DNA of 64,000 nucleotides from Turritopsis dohrnii (GCA_027922465.2 BQMF02000205.1:434001-498000); one strand, 5' to 3'. Positions 32,650 to 45,044 are shown, counted from the stretch's first letter. Numbers and translations are program-made. The notes: a model not told the origin generated them from the letters alone.

Positions 32650-35600
32650 ATGCGAACTGAATCACAGAATAGCTTAATGGAACAAATTTACCCTGGAAAG
32701 AACGAAACATCAAAGTAATTAATAAATTAAAACATTGAAATACTTAACATTTGCCCCTGGGATAATTTTTTACTCCGGAGACATGAAACTCAATTCAAAC
32801 ATCGAAATGATAAAGAATCTGAATCATCAAAATGCCTAAAAATGCCCTGATATTGACTGAAATCATGTTGTTTACATGCAGAAGATTTAACACAGGCATA
32901 AATAGCAATTATAACACAGAATGTATATTTAGACGCAGTAGAGAAGTAACTTTAGCGTAAAATAAATGGCAATATATAACATAGAACAGACATACGAAAC
33001 CAAAACTTGAATAAGATTAAAAAATGTTAATTGAAAACAAATTGATACCTTCCAACAGTTTCTTTTGTGCCAAAGTTACATGGGACTGCAATCACTAATG
33101 AATTTTTGAAATGATTTATAGTATGTTCTTCCCAAAACCATAAACAACACGAATAAAACCATGAGTTTCATTTCTTTAATGGTTTATATGATTTTTTGGT
33201 CAGCGCCGCAAGGTAGCTGATCTTTCATTTCCCCGTGTCTGTCAGTCCGTCAGTGTGTGTGTAAGATCGCAGTTCTTCATGCCCCAGTTATACGCCCGTT
33301 GTTGCTAACTTTAAATTTTTCAGTTCAAAATCAGAAAGTTTTAAGCACGATGTTGATTTTTGGAAAATATATCACTTATGTGTGAGGAAGTAAATATATT
33401 ACAATACAAAAAGAGTTCCCTTCATTCGAATGAATGAATAAATTATTCGTTTTAATGCAGCATCTCCCCACCCTTTATTTTGATGTGGTGCATTCTGGGA
33501 GCGAAACGCTGCTAAAACTTATCAACAAGAATCAAGAAGACATTAACTATCGAATTAGCTTTTACATGCGATAATATAACAACTGTATAAACTTACATTG
33601 AAGTGTATTGAATCAAGACATTAACAACCATGTATCCTAATTGGATGAGATAAAAATTATGGAAAAAAAGTCAGGCAAGTTGCGTATTCATCTAATGCCA
33701 CTCAAATTATGTTTTCTTTTTCGCCTCCAAAACATTATATATTTAAAGATAAGATGTTAGCTTGCATACCTTGAGGGAAGACTAGGTGATTCTTACTGAA
33801 TTATTCTATTTCATAGTGTTCTTAGCCATTTTAAGGTCATTTGGTATATATATATATATATATAACTTTTTGTTAATTTAAAATTTCAAGCTACAAACAA
33901 AATTGAAGTGTTTAACATATAGGTATGCATACAGTATACATACAGTTTAGTAATTATTTTTACAAACAATACAGCCTCTTTTTTTAAAACAGGTTTCGCC
34001 ATTTCTGTTGTCATCATTAGTAATAAAATTGAATTTCAAGTGAATCGTAAGTATATATATAAACAAGACGTTAATTTAGTAATAGCCTTAATTTCATTTT
34101 GAGGTTATATACTAGAAATTAAACATAAAAACACAAACAAAAACAATTATACAATATACTACGTTATTCGTACTTATTAATGCTGGATAATTTCTTGCAG
34201 AACTATTAATTACAGGATATTTTCGCAATTCTGCCATGAAATCGCAAAACTTTGCCCCGCTAATAAGCTTTTTCTCATCGTTAAAGCAATTGTTTTCCAA
34301 ATTATACACATAAAGGGGAAGTGGATTGTAATGCAGACCACAGAATGATGAAATGTATGGAAATAATGGACCCCGAAACAAGAAGACAATATTTTACTTT
34401 CCAATCTATCTGTATTACATCATTAGTATCACTATAAATTCAGAACTTTTTTCTTTCTTGTACAGGTAGAAATTGAGAAAGATCCTTCAGATTATATATA
34501 TAGATAGGAATAGTTTAAATATTCTAGATAATGAAAATGATGATGAGCAAAGGATAAAAATAATCACTTTTTTAAATTTGTCTTTGAGTCGCACAAGTTT
34601 CTTCCGCAAATTCTGAGATTTTTGTCAAATTTGCAAGAATTAAACCTGCAAATCAAAATTTTTTTGAGGTTCAATTCACAAAAATTTGTTCCGTAATTAA
34701 TTCTCCTGTAAACAATTTATGCGTGTAAAGGTAGCATATTTTATATACTTGCCTATTTAAATCAGGATTAATCTAACCTTATATACAAACCTTCATTTAA
34801 TTTTAGTTGCCATATTGTTCCATTGAAGGAGTGTTCACCAACAAAATCTATCCCTTGAGACAAATTCCTTTTCCGTCTGGGAGTGTCTCTTAGCAAGACA
34901 GGTTGCTTTAGTTTGCCTTGTGGAATTTTATTTGAGGGATCATTTACATACTGTGAATACTTCTGTGTGATGAGCCGGCATTGTTTAGATATTTATTGAT
35001 GCCTGTGATCGAAAATCTTGTAACTGTGTGTAGTGAACTTGCTAAAAGTGATACTTTAAGTGTTGATCTTTCGTTGGTAAATTGGATTATATAACTCATT
35101 CAGACAGTGATTATGCGATTAATGCAGTCTCCCTAATTCTAAATGGGAAAAGATTCTGGGCAATAAGCAGATACATCCATAATCATTAGCAGGAATGCCT
35201 TTGAGTTTGATTAACAGTATGGGATGTGCAGTGTTTTTAATTTTTGGCGTTTGGATTTGATTTGTGTTCGGAATTATGAAAATTTACAAATGCCAAAACA
35301 TATTTAGTCGTTGTTATTTTCTACATTTTTGTGCCATTATGGGTATTCGAAAATCAGTACAAATTATTTCAGATTTATTTTTTAACCAGAGAAAAACAAA
35401 AAATTATATGAATTTCCATGAACTGAGTTTTGCATTAATAGGGATGATAAATATAGTTTTATTGACTATCATTGACTCACCCGCCACCATGAAATAGCGA
35501 AATTCAGTAACTATTTCTCCTTCAAGTATGATATTAGAGTTAAAATTATGATGCTGTAATTCAATGTTCTATAAGGTCTGTTGTTAAATGTGATTAGAAT

Positions 35601-36160
35601 TAATTGGTGCGTTGAACAATTATACATAACTTTTTACACTTTTATTTTTAGTACTCAGCAACTGCTTGGCATTAGATCTTCTGAGGACCACTTACTTGGT
35701 AGAAAAAGGTTTCACCTGCGTGATTAACCAAACATGCAAGCCTGCAAGAACCTAAAGCTGAATAGTCCAACTTGTAAAACTCAAATTTAAAGCTTAAATA
35801 AAATCGATTAAATTACCAAAATTGTTGTAGTTGTAATGCCCATATAATTTCTATTTATGCGTATCGTGCGTATGTTGTTTATATGCTGCCACAAAAAATC
35901 TCCCGACTAATAAGGAAAAGGATTTAGTTGATTGCTGTTGAAGCGCAAGGTTTTCTTTTATAATAACTAGGCAACTTCCGTTCAATGAATCTATTAGAAA
36001 AAAATGCGTATGTAATACGTTATGCGGTCATATAAATTTGCGTTTTTGGTCTTGATTTTAGAAGTAGTAATCTGTGAAAAAAATCAGGCCAGGCTTCTCG
36101 GTTATTATTCATTCGACGATTTACGCCTTTGTGAAAATACTACAGGTGTACAGACACTAC
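32650..36160. other. Intergenic, no gene seen
   Basis: AT-rich sequence with a (TA)n run at about 33848-33866 and TTGCGAA-type old repeat words near 34600-34700. A stretch at 33200-33300 (TCAGTCCGTCAGTGTGTGTG) is less AT-rich but matches nothing I recognise. No coding domain was found. Confidence 0.45.
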
Positions 36161-36165
36161 ATGTC

Positions 36166-36295
36166 ACAATCGACCCTATATGTGGCAATCAACCCTATAT
36201 GTCGCAAAATCAACCCTATATGTCGCAAGTCGACCCTATATGTCGCAACACTATATGTCGCAAAAACATTGAAAATCAACCCTATTTGTCGCAAT
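36166..36295. repeat. CCCTATATGTCGCAA short repeat cluster
   Basis: About seven copies of a 15-20 base word (ACCCTATATGTCGCAA or close variants) with irregular spacing. It leaves frames open by chance on the plus strand. Confidence 0.8.
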
Positions 36296-36419
36296 CATCA
36301 ATTCACCTTTTAAATAAAAATATTAAAGTGCATAGCCCTAAAATGTGATAAACACGTTTTTTCATCTTCAGTCCCAACACAGCTTCATTCCACAAGTTAA
36401 ATTTTCAAAAATAGCTCGC

Positions 36420-36450
36420 GGGGGGGGGGGGGGGGGGGGGGAGGGGGGTG
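36420..36450 (+). repeat. Poly(G) tract
   Basis: About 22 consecutive G, then A, then six G. Such tracts are prone to sequencing and assembly error. Confidence 0.9.
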
Positions 36451-36520
36451 AGAGGTCCTTAGAATAACATTTCAAAATGTAATAAATTCTTTACAATCCT
36501 AATATATACACTACAAACAG

Positions 36521-38174
36521 TTATTGCTTTGGCCATTTTATTGCGATAATTGAAAACCATCCATATGTCAGTGCCTTGAGAAGGACTGTAGCTTGATCCC
36601 AATTTATTAATCGTCCAGTTCTATTTTTTCTTGGTCTGTTTGGTTCAATGGAAATCCCACTATTTTTCCCACCACTTAAATTAATTATTTCTTTGGCTGA
36701 TGTGATTAAACTTGGTGCCAGTTTGGTTTTAATATTTTCTAAATATATTTCTCTAACAGGTACATTCTCTTCTTCGATCAAGTTTTTGTCGTTTTTCACT
36801 GATTGATGGCTTTCATTTATTTCTGTTAACTCGATCTTTTCGTTTTCATTAATTGGTGTTCGATTACCTTCGTTTATTCCGTTTACTTCTGTGTTATCAT
36901 TTTCTTGATCTTTCTTTCTATCGTCTTCGTTTATATAATTGTTTTCATCATTTTTACTCTGCATCTGTTTGACTTCATTTATTTCGTTGTTGCCGTTATC
37001 GTTGTTCCCAGTTCGATCGTCTGCATTTATTTCAGCATTGTCGCTTTCGTAATTCTCCGTTCGATTGCCTTCGTTTATTTCGTCTATATTCGTGTTGTCG
37101 TTTTCGTTATCTGTTGTTCGACCACCTTCGTTAATTTCAGAACTTTTGGCATCGTTATCTACTAATCGATCGACTTCATGAGTATGACTTGCGTCCATTC
37201 CGTGTTCTACATCAATTAGAAAGTCTACTCTATCAATACTTACATAATGCTCTCCCCTTCCTTCTGGGTAATACCCTCTAAACTTATCGTTGGTATATCG
37301 GTTACGTTTTCCCGTGGCACAATAAATCTGTCATAACTTTAGCCATCGGAAGATACAACATGAATTCTAACATAAAAAAATTCACTTATTGCTTGTAATG
37401 TAAGATGTTCACCATAGGTGCCGTCTCTTCTCATCTCAGTTAAGTAATCCGTATAATTATTAAATCGGTTGCTATCAAAGGCTGTTCTGAAATCATCTCT
37501 CTCATTGAATGGGGATAACTCGTACTCCTGCATGTAGCTTACAACTTGTTGGCGAATTTCATTTAATGACAGATCAGTTAGTTTTTGTCGCTTTAATTGA
37601 TGCAAGACAGCACACTGAACTGACAATTACCATCTGGTTCAGGGGTGAAAAGTATTGTGTGGCCATAACGGTCAAAGGTGCTTTCCATTTTCTCGTCATG
37701 AGCTAAAACAATAAATAATTCTTTTCTGCGTTTTTCACTGTCAGCAGCTTTTAAGTATTCGTCAATTTTCGAAAACTTCTTCCTTTTTCATTCTATAGCA
37801 TTCGATTTACTGGTGATATGATTCACGTATATCCAATCTTCTTGCGATTTCTTCGTTTCTGGGTGATTGTACTTAATTTTGTACTTCGACAATGGAATAT
37901 TTCGAGCAATCACCTCTCCTGAAATTGTACAAGAAAGTTTTTTTCCAAATTTTACTCGAAATTCAAAGGACATTTTTTTTTTTGTTACCAACTTTTTCAA
38001 AAGTGATGCATAAAGATTGCTTATCCAACATTTCCGGATAGATACACCTTTTCCGAATTCATGTTTTCCGAATTCGTTTCCATTTCGGTAATCGTATGAA
38101 ATTATCCCCTTGTGATTTTTGATTCCACACATCAACACGAGGTTTGTACGATGGGACAAATGTGTGACGTACAA
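36521..38174 (-). pseudogene. OTU-family cysteine protease gene, frameshifted, with Asn/Glu-rich repeats at the C-terminus
   Basis: Reading leftwards: a basic N-terminal region (38174-37788), a linker, then an OTU domain with PDGNCQF (about 37640; Asp and the catalytic Cys), YTDYLTEMRRDGTYGEHLTL and ISEFFYVRIHVV (37480-37345), and finally RGEHYVSID (about 37235; catalytic His). The tail is a roughly 190-residue hydrophilic region of imperfect INEGNRTENDN-type repeats ending near a hydrophobic patch (36521). OTU enzymes remove ubiquitin and also occur as transposon cargo. The frame must shift near 37790, near 37620 and near 37320, and there is a stop after VSSDG, so it is a pseudogene or the assembly carries indels. 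It lies about 600 bases inside the CCCAG-type end at 38793. Confidence 0.7.
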
Positions 38175-38699
38175 ACACGATTCGGAAAGAAAGAAATTGT
38201 CAGCCTATAGAACTCTACAGAATGGGAAAATGAATAAAATAAGTAAATAAACAAATGAATAAACAAATGAATAAATAAAATGTTCTTCAATAGTTTTCAG
38301 CATGTCAGTTAATTGACTTTTAAGAATTTAATGAGCCAAATCGTTGAATTTTTCTTCAATATCTTTTCGAAGAACACATATTTTCGCAAACATTTTATAT
38401 TAATGGATAGAGCATGAAAAGCTCTTTCTTGTGATATAAAATTCACAATACTTTATCAGAAATGTAATGGGATATACGCCTTGAGAATTGGTGGATAAGA
38501 CATTTTGATATACACTGTAAATGACATTGTTATTATTTTATTATCCATATTTTTTGTAATTTGTGTATAAACATATACTTGCAGAAAAGGTAAAACAACT
38601 GTTGTCAGAAAAAGCTGCATTTTTACTGATATAGAAAATATGCTACTAACTATTTAAGGCACTTTTTTGAGAAGTTTTATTTGGAATTTTTTATTTAAA

Positions 38700-38793
38700 T
38701 GACTTCATCAAAAAGTCATAAAGAAGTCACATGACTTCCTGACCAGATAAAGACGTCGTGGTGACGTCATAGTGACGTCATGTGTTTAGTGGG
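38700..38793. mobile_element. Transposon terminus with GTGACGTCA words, right-hand CCCAG-type end
   Basis: The complement of the edge reads CCCACTAAACACATGACGTC, which differs from the terminus at 15956 at two of 20 bases. Inside are GTGACGTCA twice, GACGTCG, and AAGTCA/TGACTTC pairs. It may be the right end of an element beginning at 15956 or of a separate small one. Confidence 0.55.
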
Positions 38794-39044
38794 TTAAAAT
38801 TCCTGAGATAATTGCGGTTGTTGATTGAGGATTCGATGAATGCTTCGTTCGTAACGAGCATACCAATTAGTTTTCCAAAACTTTCGTTTCGATAAACGTT
38901 TACCTCAACTTCCGACAACACAGTACCATGGAGTATTATATGTAGTGTTTCCAGCAAAAGCGGTGTTTAGATTTAAAATTCTGCTTAAAATTCTGGGACT
39001 GCTTAATTCAAAATTATATGGCCAATTGAAAAATTATCTAATGA

Positions 39045-39440
39045 AGACCTTGATGAGTTATGCGTAATTATGTGTTTTTCAACTTTTTTTTACTGCGCAT
39101 GCGTAATTTTGGGTTTTACTATATGGTTACTTGACAGCCCTTACAAAGCTGCTTGATGAAGACGTTCATGTGTTTTGCCTAATTATGACTGATTTTGCTT
39201 GTATTAATAGTGTCTTGCTGTGCATGTGCAAATTCCAAGCTTATTGCACAGCTACCAGAAAGCACTTGAAAAGTTCCTTGTCGAAGACCTTAATGTGTTT
39301 TTCCTAATTATGGCTCATTTAGCTCTTATGAGCGTCTTTCTTACTGCGCATGCGCGATTTTGGGTTTTTTTTCAACATGGCCACCTGATGTCTTTTGAAA
39401 AGTTACCTGGTGAAGACCTTCACGTGATTGGCCTAATTAT
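39045..39440 (+). repeat. Diverged tandem repeat, 114-127 base units
   Basis: Four copies of GAAGACSTTnATGTGTTTTG followed by CCTAATTATG start at about 39045, 39159, 39285 and 39412. They alternate with ACTGCGCATGCG and TTTTGGGTTTT words. Non-coding. Confidence 0.7.
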
Positions 39441-39464
39441 GACTCATTCCAACGTTACAGGTGT

Positions 39465-39600
39465 TTACTGCATTTGCCGTAGGTTTATAACATTTGTCAG
39501 AGTTACTACATTTGTCATTGATTTTTTACTACATTTGTTGGAGTTACTACATTTGTCCTAGAAAATTTACTACATTTGTCGGAATTACTACATTTTTATC
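39465..39600 (+). repeat. TTACTACATTTGTC repeats
   Basis: Six irregular copies of ACTACATTTGTC-like words separated by about 10-25 bases. They lead into the minisatellite that follows and share its TTTACTACA core. Confidence 0.75.
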
Positions 39601-39775
39601 AGTGTAACAACTGTCACAATAAATTACTTGCAAAGGAAGAGGTCTGTAAGTCGTCTTTCTAAGCAGAATGTTCAGCAAGAAAAACGTACGATCGACAACA
39701 CGACAAATGTTTGTTTTGTGAAACATGTGAATTTCAAGAAAAAAAAACATTTCAGCAACTGAGTTGTTAACGTTT

Positions 39776-40217
39776 TTACTACAATAGGCTTATTATTTAC
39801 TACAATAGGTTTATTGTTTACTACAATAGGTTTATTATTTACTGCAATCGGTTTATTCTTTAATACAATAGGTTTATTATTTACTACAATAGGTTTATTG
39901 TTTACTACAATAGGTTTATTATTTACTGCAATCGGTTTATTCTTTACTACAATAGGTTTGTTATTTACTACAATAGGTTTATTGTTTACTACAATAGGTT
40001 TATTATTTACTGCAATCGGTTTATTCTTTACTACAATAGGTTTATTATTTACTACAATAGGTTTATTGTTTACTACAATAGGTTTATTGTTTACTACAAT
40101 AGGTTTATTATTTACTGCAATCGGTTTATTCTTTACTACAATAGGTTTATTATTTACTACAATAGGTTTATTGTTTACTACAATAGGTTTATTGTTTACT
40201 ACAATAGGTTTATTATT
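39776..40217 (+). repeat. 21-base minisatellite with higher-order structure
   Basis: About 21 units of GTTTATTATTTACTACAATAG. A variant (GCAATCGG, followed by a TTCTTTA unit) occurs at 39844, 39928, 40012 and 40117, that is every 4, 4 and 5 units. So blocks of four to five units were amplified as a whole. Both strands are open by periodicity (FTTIGLL repeated on plus, NNKPIVV on minus). No further evidence of coding. Confidence 0.93.
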
Positions 40218-40592
40218 TAAAAGAACAACTACGCGTGTTTTCTTTATTATTTTTATTACAGCAAGTAGATACATATAATACTAAGTGTTTATTTATTTTA
40301 TCTCACAGCCAATTACGCGTGGCGGAACAAATACAAAAGTCAGCAATTTGTCTTCCGATCGCCAATAACAGAATTAGCAAGAAATCCATAATGGTGGCAA
40401 TAAACAAGCTTGATTTTGGCTATAAATATTGCTTTCATTAAGATTGTTACTGTTGTGTATGGTAGCATATTTGCTTATTATAGTTTTATGATTTTTAGGG
40501 TTGGGTATGGTTTTATGGTTGTTATCTTTTTGTTTCTCGTTCTGTCTATTGGGGTTTATTCTCTTTGCTTTAGTGCGCATGCATTCTTTATA

Positions 40593-41630
40593 CAGTGTTT
40601 CAAAAAATTTGCAACAAAAATTTTCATCGCATTTTTGAAGAAGATATCCAATTAACTTTTTATAAATTTTATATTGATGGAATCCTTATTTTTTGGTCTT
40701 TCTCGTGATGTAATTTTTGTAGGAAATGGAAAAGTAAAAGAAGAGAAAATTAAAAAATAAGTATGGAAAAACTCATTAAGTTTTTAACGGTCAATTATAA
40801 CAAACGTTAACAACCATATCTTTATTGTTTAAAGGTGCAAAATCTTTTATGCCGTTATGTGACTTCTGAGACTTAATTGCTCACGTAAAATTTTTTCAAA
40901 CGTTCATAACATTGGCTTCTGTTAAAGTGAAAGCGATAAAGAATTGTTACATAACTGTTTTTGTTTTCGGAAATTTATCTCATTGTTATTTAATGGTGTA
41001 CGCCAATGTAATGTATGTACAATGTGTCCACGAAAAAGTGGGTACCTAACTTTCGAGAAGCATATCTTAAGTTTTTCGGGCTTGTTTTTTTTAATTTTTC
41101 TACTAAAAGAAAGAAAATTTTTTGTTCTCCCTAAATACATGACCTTTTTAAGGGGAAAATAAATTTTGGGGGATGTATACTCGATTTTACCATGAAGCCA
41201 TGCAATTAAATCAACAACTATCAATTAACGCTTGCTTGAATAAGAGTTCATGACTAATAATAATATTAATATGAACTCATGAAAAATCAAAATATTGTGA
41301 TAAAGCTGCATTTATACTTGGAGACATATTGCTTTTACAAAACAAAGTTATTAAATCATAATAAAAAACTAAAGTAAGTTTACACAATGAAAAAAATTTG
41401 TGCTTATTCAGATAATTCGTGGCTAACTTATCACAATACTGCCAACAGCGGTTGCTTCAGCGAAACAAACAGCTAATTGCTCGTTAAGAGTTAAGAATTA
41501 TCAAAAAGTTACATCACCAGAAAGACCAAGAAATAGGGATTCCATTGATATAAAATTTATAAAAATTAATTGGATGTTTTCTTTAAAAATGCGTTGAAAG
41601 GTTTTGTTGCAAGTTTTTTGAAACACACTG
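40593..41630. mobile_element. Mariner-like inverted-repeat element, about 1.04 kb
   Basis: Left end CAGTGTTTCAAAAAATTTGC, right end complement CAGTGTGTTTCAAAAAACTT, with imperfect arms extending about 130 bases (40593-40722 and about 41498-41630). It is flanked by TA on both sides (40591-40592 and 41631-41632), the Tc1/mariner target. The middle has no transposase frame. A lone related end (TACAGGGTGTTTC in complement) lies at about 41735-41752. Confidence 0.8.
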
Positions 41631-41759
41631 TACAGCACGCTTCAATGAAGTTATAAAAAATTGTTATGTAACTGCCTTTATTTTCGCAAATTGATCTTAT
41701 TGTTGAACATCTTATTTCTTGTTGCGACCTTTTTGAAACACCCTGTACAGTATGAATTT

Positions 41760-42750
41760 AAAGAACTGAAAGCTTTTTAGATCATCCTGTGAAATTACGA
41801 TTCCTTGCTGAACTTGAATAGGAGTAGCTTCAGATTTTACTCGCCTCCCCTAATGAAGTTTTGATCAGGCAACTCAATGTAGTTAGGATAACTTCTCCTT
41901 AGCATGATAGTCTTTGAATTTACAACACCTCGGCATTGTGAACCAGCTTAAAACAAACTTAAAAAACATAAAAACTCAAAAAATATATTTTTTGCCTTAT
42001 TCCATAATAATGAGGAAAACGTTCAACGATAAAGAATATTTTTTTAACAAAAGATGACGTCATCATAGCTACTTTAGATGCATTCCAATGAACGAAAAGC
42101 CAGTCAAACTAATCTGTATCTGCATCAGATCAATTCTGCATCAGATATCGAGGACCGCACTTGTGGAATTTTTTTGTTACTCCTTCGTGTTCCCTATTAG
42201 ACAGTAAATCCTTACCTAATTTCTATTTCTTGTGACTATGCCTAACCCAAACCCTAACCTTAACCCTAACAGGTCATGAGCGTAAACCACGGGGGGTTGA
42301 GAATATTCTTGGGGGGGGGGGGGGGGGGGGGGGGGGCATTATATTCTACTACAGATCTCGCTGTATCTATATCCAAACATTGCAAATCCTTGTAAAAACA
42401 CATGAAACATTGGCTGTAGCGGGGGCACTTATCGGTTTTCCAATCTTAGGGACCCTATAAACATGATACTGGAAAAAAAATCCATGTGTACTAAAACTTT
42501 GGGTCCAATTAAGATTCCTTCGGACTCGTGTTGTTGTTTTGTTAAATCGTGTTAACTGACCATTAAAGCTGAAAGAGTCTATTGACGAATGAAGTTGTAA
42601 ATATTATGATTACGTGATCATAACACCAAATAAAAACAAAACTAGCCATGTGACAGAATGCGTTTCGTTTCTTTTACTTATTAAATCAACAGTCAAAAAA
42701 TTCATTTTGCAGCTGTTTTTCAAAGAAAGTTATTTATGTGCATAAACAAA
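41760..42750. other. Intergenic, with G-tract and telomere-like words
   Basis: No gene seen. A 26-base poly(G) tract is at 42311-42336. Just before it, at 42241-42270, lie CCTAACCC, CCCTAACC and CCCTAAC words resembling interstitial TTAGGG repeats. Confidence 0.6.
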
Positions 42751-42756
42751 GTAATT

Positions 42757-42843
42757 TTACTTCGTAAAATCTCCACCGGAGCTAATACTGGTATCTCCGC
42801 TTTGCCCGATAAATCTAGAGGTCATTGCTTCAGCCTCCTGTTC
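42757..42843 (+). repeat. Left inverted terminal repeat of the DIRS element
   Basis: GAGCTAATACTGGTATCTCC through GGTCATTGCTTCAGCCTCCT. Pairs with 48003-48098 in complement. The outer part (TTTTACTTCGTAAAATC) is looser. Confidence 0.85.
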
Positions 42844-43004
42844 GCTTTTTTTCGCTCGAACGACAAGACGTGCTTAAGTAAGTTAACAAATTTATCTTAT
42901 GCTAATCCGCAGTTTTCTTCAAAATCGTCAGTTGATAATAGAAATGAAATGAAAAATGCCACTCAATATTAATTGATTTTAACCCCCACCGGTCATATTT
43001 CATC

Positions 43005-43755
43005 ATGTTTTCTCACCGTTCTCGTAGAATGACCGGTGAAGATTGTGAGGAACAACAACACTCACCTCTGTCAGACAGTGTGGATGACGATCCAACAGGA
43101 GGATTGAATCCTCAAAATATTGACAATCCCCCGAAAAGAGGGAGAGATAGAGTCTCATGACGAACCACCAGCAAAGGTGCGGCGATTTGAATTATGTAGG
43201 GGAGATATCAATGATTGGTCATTAGACCCTGATTTGGCAACATATGCCAATAAATATATGCAAACATTTATACCAAGCCAAACCCTCAAAGAAGGGATAT
43301 TATCACAAAATCCAGTACCACAAAATGTGGAAAGAGTAAAGGGCATTGACCCATACCTGAGAGAAGGGAAGCAGGGAAGAAAAGTAACGATTAACCAAGA
43401 TCAGCAATTGTCATCTCTCCAACAGAGGATCAGCAATGTGTATGGACCCCTGTGTCGAATTTGGTCTGCCATAGAGCAGGAAAAAAAGAAAGTGCTGGAA
43501 TCTTCAGGAACTTCTGAGAATCAGAAGGATGCTATGGTAGATATATCAAACTTATTTGATCAAACTGTCCTTCTTCTGGGGCAGGCATTCAATTCGTGCT
43601 CCTACATACGAAGATTCAATATCCTGATTTCTTTCCTAAGTGACAAGAAAAGAACAGAATCCATCTTAAAGGATATGTCAGATATGTCGAGTTTTTATTT
43701 GGTCCAAAATATGAAGAGGTGGTTTCTAAATCTGTTAATGCAAAAAATAAGTCCA
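43005..43755 (+). pseudogene. DIRS gag-like protein, frameshifted
   Basis: From ATG 43005 an acidic N-terminus runs to a frameshift in a C run at about 43130. It continues with a region of the type YGPLCRIWSAIEQEKK and QTVLLLGQAFNSCSYIRRFN, typical of the first protein of DIRS elements. A further frameshift near 43715 leads into a Gly/Arg-rich tail (GGNGGRRPFPRG). It probably packages element RNA in intact relatives. Confidence 0.75.
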
Positions 43756-43984
43756 AGGAATTGTTTGGTGCAATGCACAAGGCTGATCGTGGTGGCAATG
43801 GTGGTCGACGGCCCTTTCCGAGGGGCCCCTTACCTCAGTCAGCTAGGGGTAGGGGGCGTGGTGTCTTCTTGGCAGCAGGACAAGCCTTGGCCAACTCAGG
43901 ATCAAGCAGAGGACAAAAAGGTAACACTAAATTTTTGCAAAAGGTCTCTTCTGACCAATGTGGAACTGTTATCCCCAGATCAGT

Positions 43985-45044
43985 TCCACAGAATACACCC
44001 ACTGGTGTGCCAGTTATTCCGGGGCTCGATTCCGAATGTACCTTTGGCGGGCAGACTAAAATATTTCAAAAAGAATTGGGAGAAATTAACGAGCGACCCA
44101 AACATACTGAATATGGTGAAAGGTTTCCAAATAGGCTTTCAGTCCCAACCAGTACAGCAGAGAAGGCCACATCAAATTTGCATGACAAACAAAGAAAAGG
44201 GACTTGTGAAACAGGAAATAAAATCTATGTTGGAAAAAGGTGCAATAAGGAAAGCGCAGCCAGTGCCCGGTCAATTCCTGAGCTCAATATTTCTGGTGGG
44301 CAAGAAGGTTGGGGGAAATCGCCCAGTGATAAACCTAAAGGAGTTGAACAGGCATATACCATACGCACATTTCAAAATGGAAGGCCTCTTTTTACTAAAA
44401 GAAATGTTAAGACCGGGGGACTTCATGTGCAAATTCGATTTAATTCCTATTTCGTAATGCCTCTGTCAGAGGAATCAAGAAGGTACATAAGATTTATGTG
44501 GGAAGGCAACCTGTACGAGTTCCTTTGCCTTTGTTTCGGACTCAGTCCAGCCCCAAGAATATTCACAAAACTTATGAAAATTCCAATATCTCTAATGAGG
44601 AAACTGAATGTGAGGATCACAGTTTTCTTGGACAACATGCTGCTTATGGCCAGTTTGATGGAACACTTGCTAACAGCAAGGGATACCCTAATATTTCTGT
44701 TTCAACAATTGGGTTTCCTGATCAACATATCAAAATCAATCCTAGAACCAACACAATCTTTGGAATTTTTAGGGGTATTCATAGACTCCAAAACAATGAG
44801 TGTAAGTCTACCCTCAGACAAAGTGATAGCCATACAAGCTCAGTGTCGAAACATACTGGAATGTCCTCAGGTTACAGTGAGGGATTTGACCAAACTGATA
44901 GGCAGATTGTCGTCCACAGCAATAGCGGTATTACCAGCCCCTCTGCAGTACCGATTCTTGCAAAGGCAACAGATTCAGGAGATGTCAGCAAAGCACTCTT
45001 TTGAGGGAACTATTGTTCTGTCAGACAAGGCCAAGAAGAGATAA
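43985..45044 (+). pseudogene. DIRS reverse transcriptase, frameshifted and with altered active site
   Basis: The first part, with GAIRKAQPVPGQFLSSIFLV, NRPVINLKELNRHIP and KFDL, is in one frame to 44457. The second, with YFVMPLSEESRRYIRF, NLYEFLCLCFGLSPAPRIFT and EFLGVFIDS, is in another. The catalytic YxDD is FLDN (44625-44636): the second Asp has become Asn, which would be expected to abolish polymerisation. The downstream LPSDKV and LIGRLSSTAIAVLPAPLQYR match the connection towards RNase H. Confidence 0.85.

Noticed and set aside
38793..38960. Continuation of the Harbinger transposase cut at 15955
   Set aside because: I read all three plus frames after 38793. A few residues (KIPEIIAVVD, SINV) are suggestive, but stops and the lack of the family's key blocks make the match no better than chance.
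39672..40278. Long repetitive frames NNKPIVV (minus) and FTTIGLL (plus)
   Set aside because: They follow from a 21-base minisatellite whose unit lacks stops. Both strands are open together and no codon bias or domain supports translation.
42241..42270. Telomere or chromosome end
   Set aside because: Only a few imperfect CCCTAA words are present and ordinary sequence continues on both sides.
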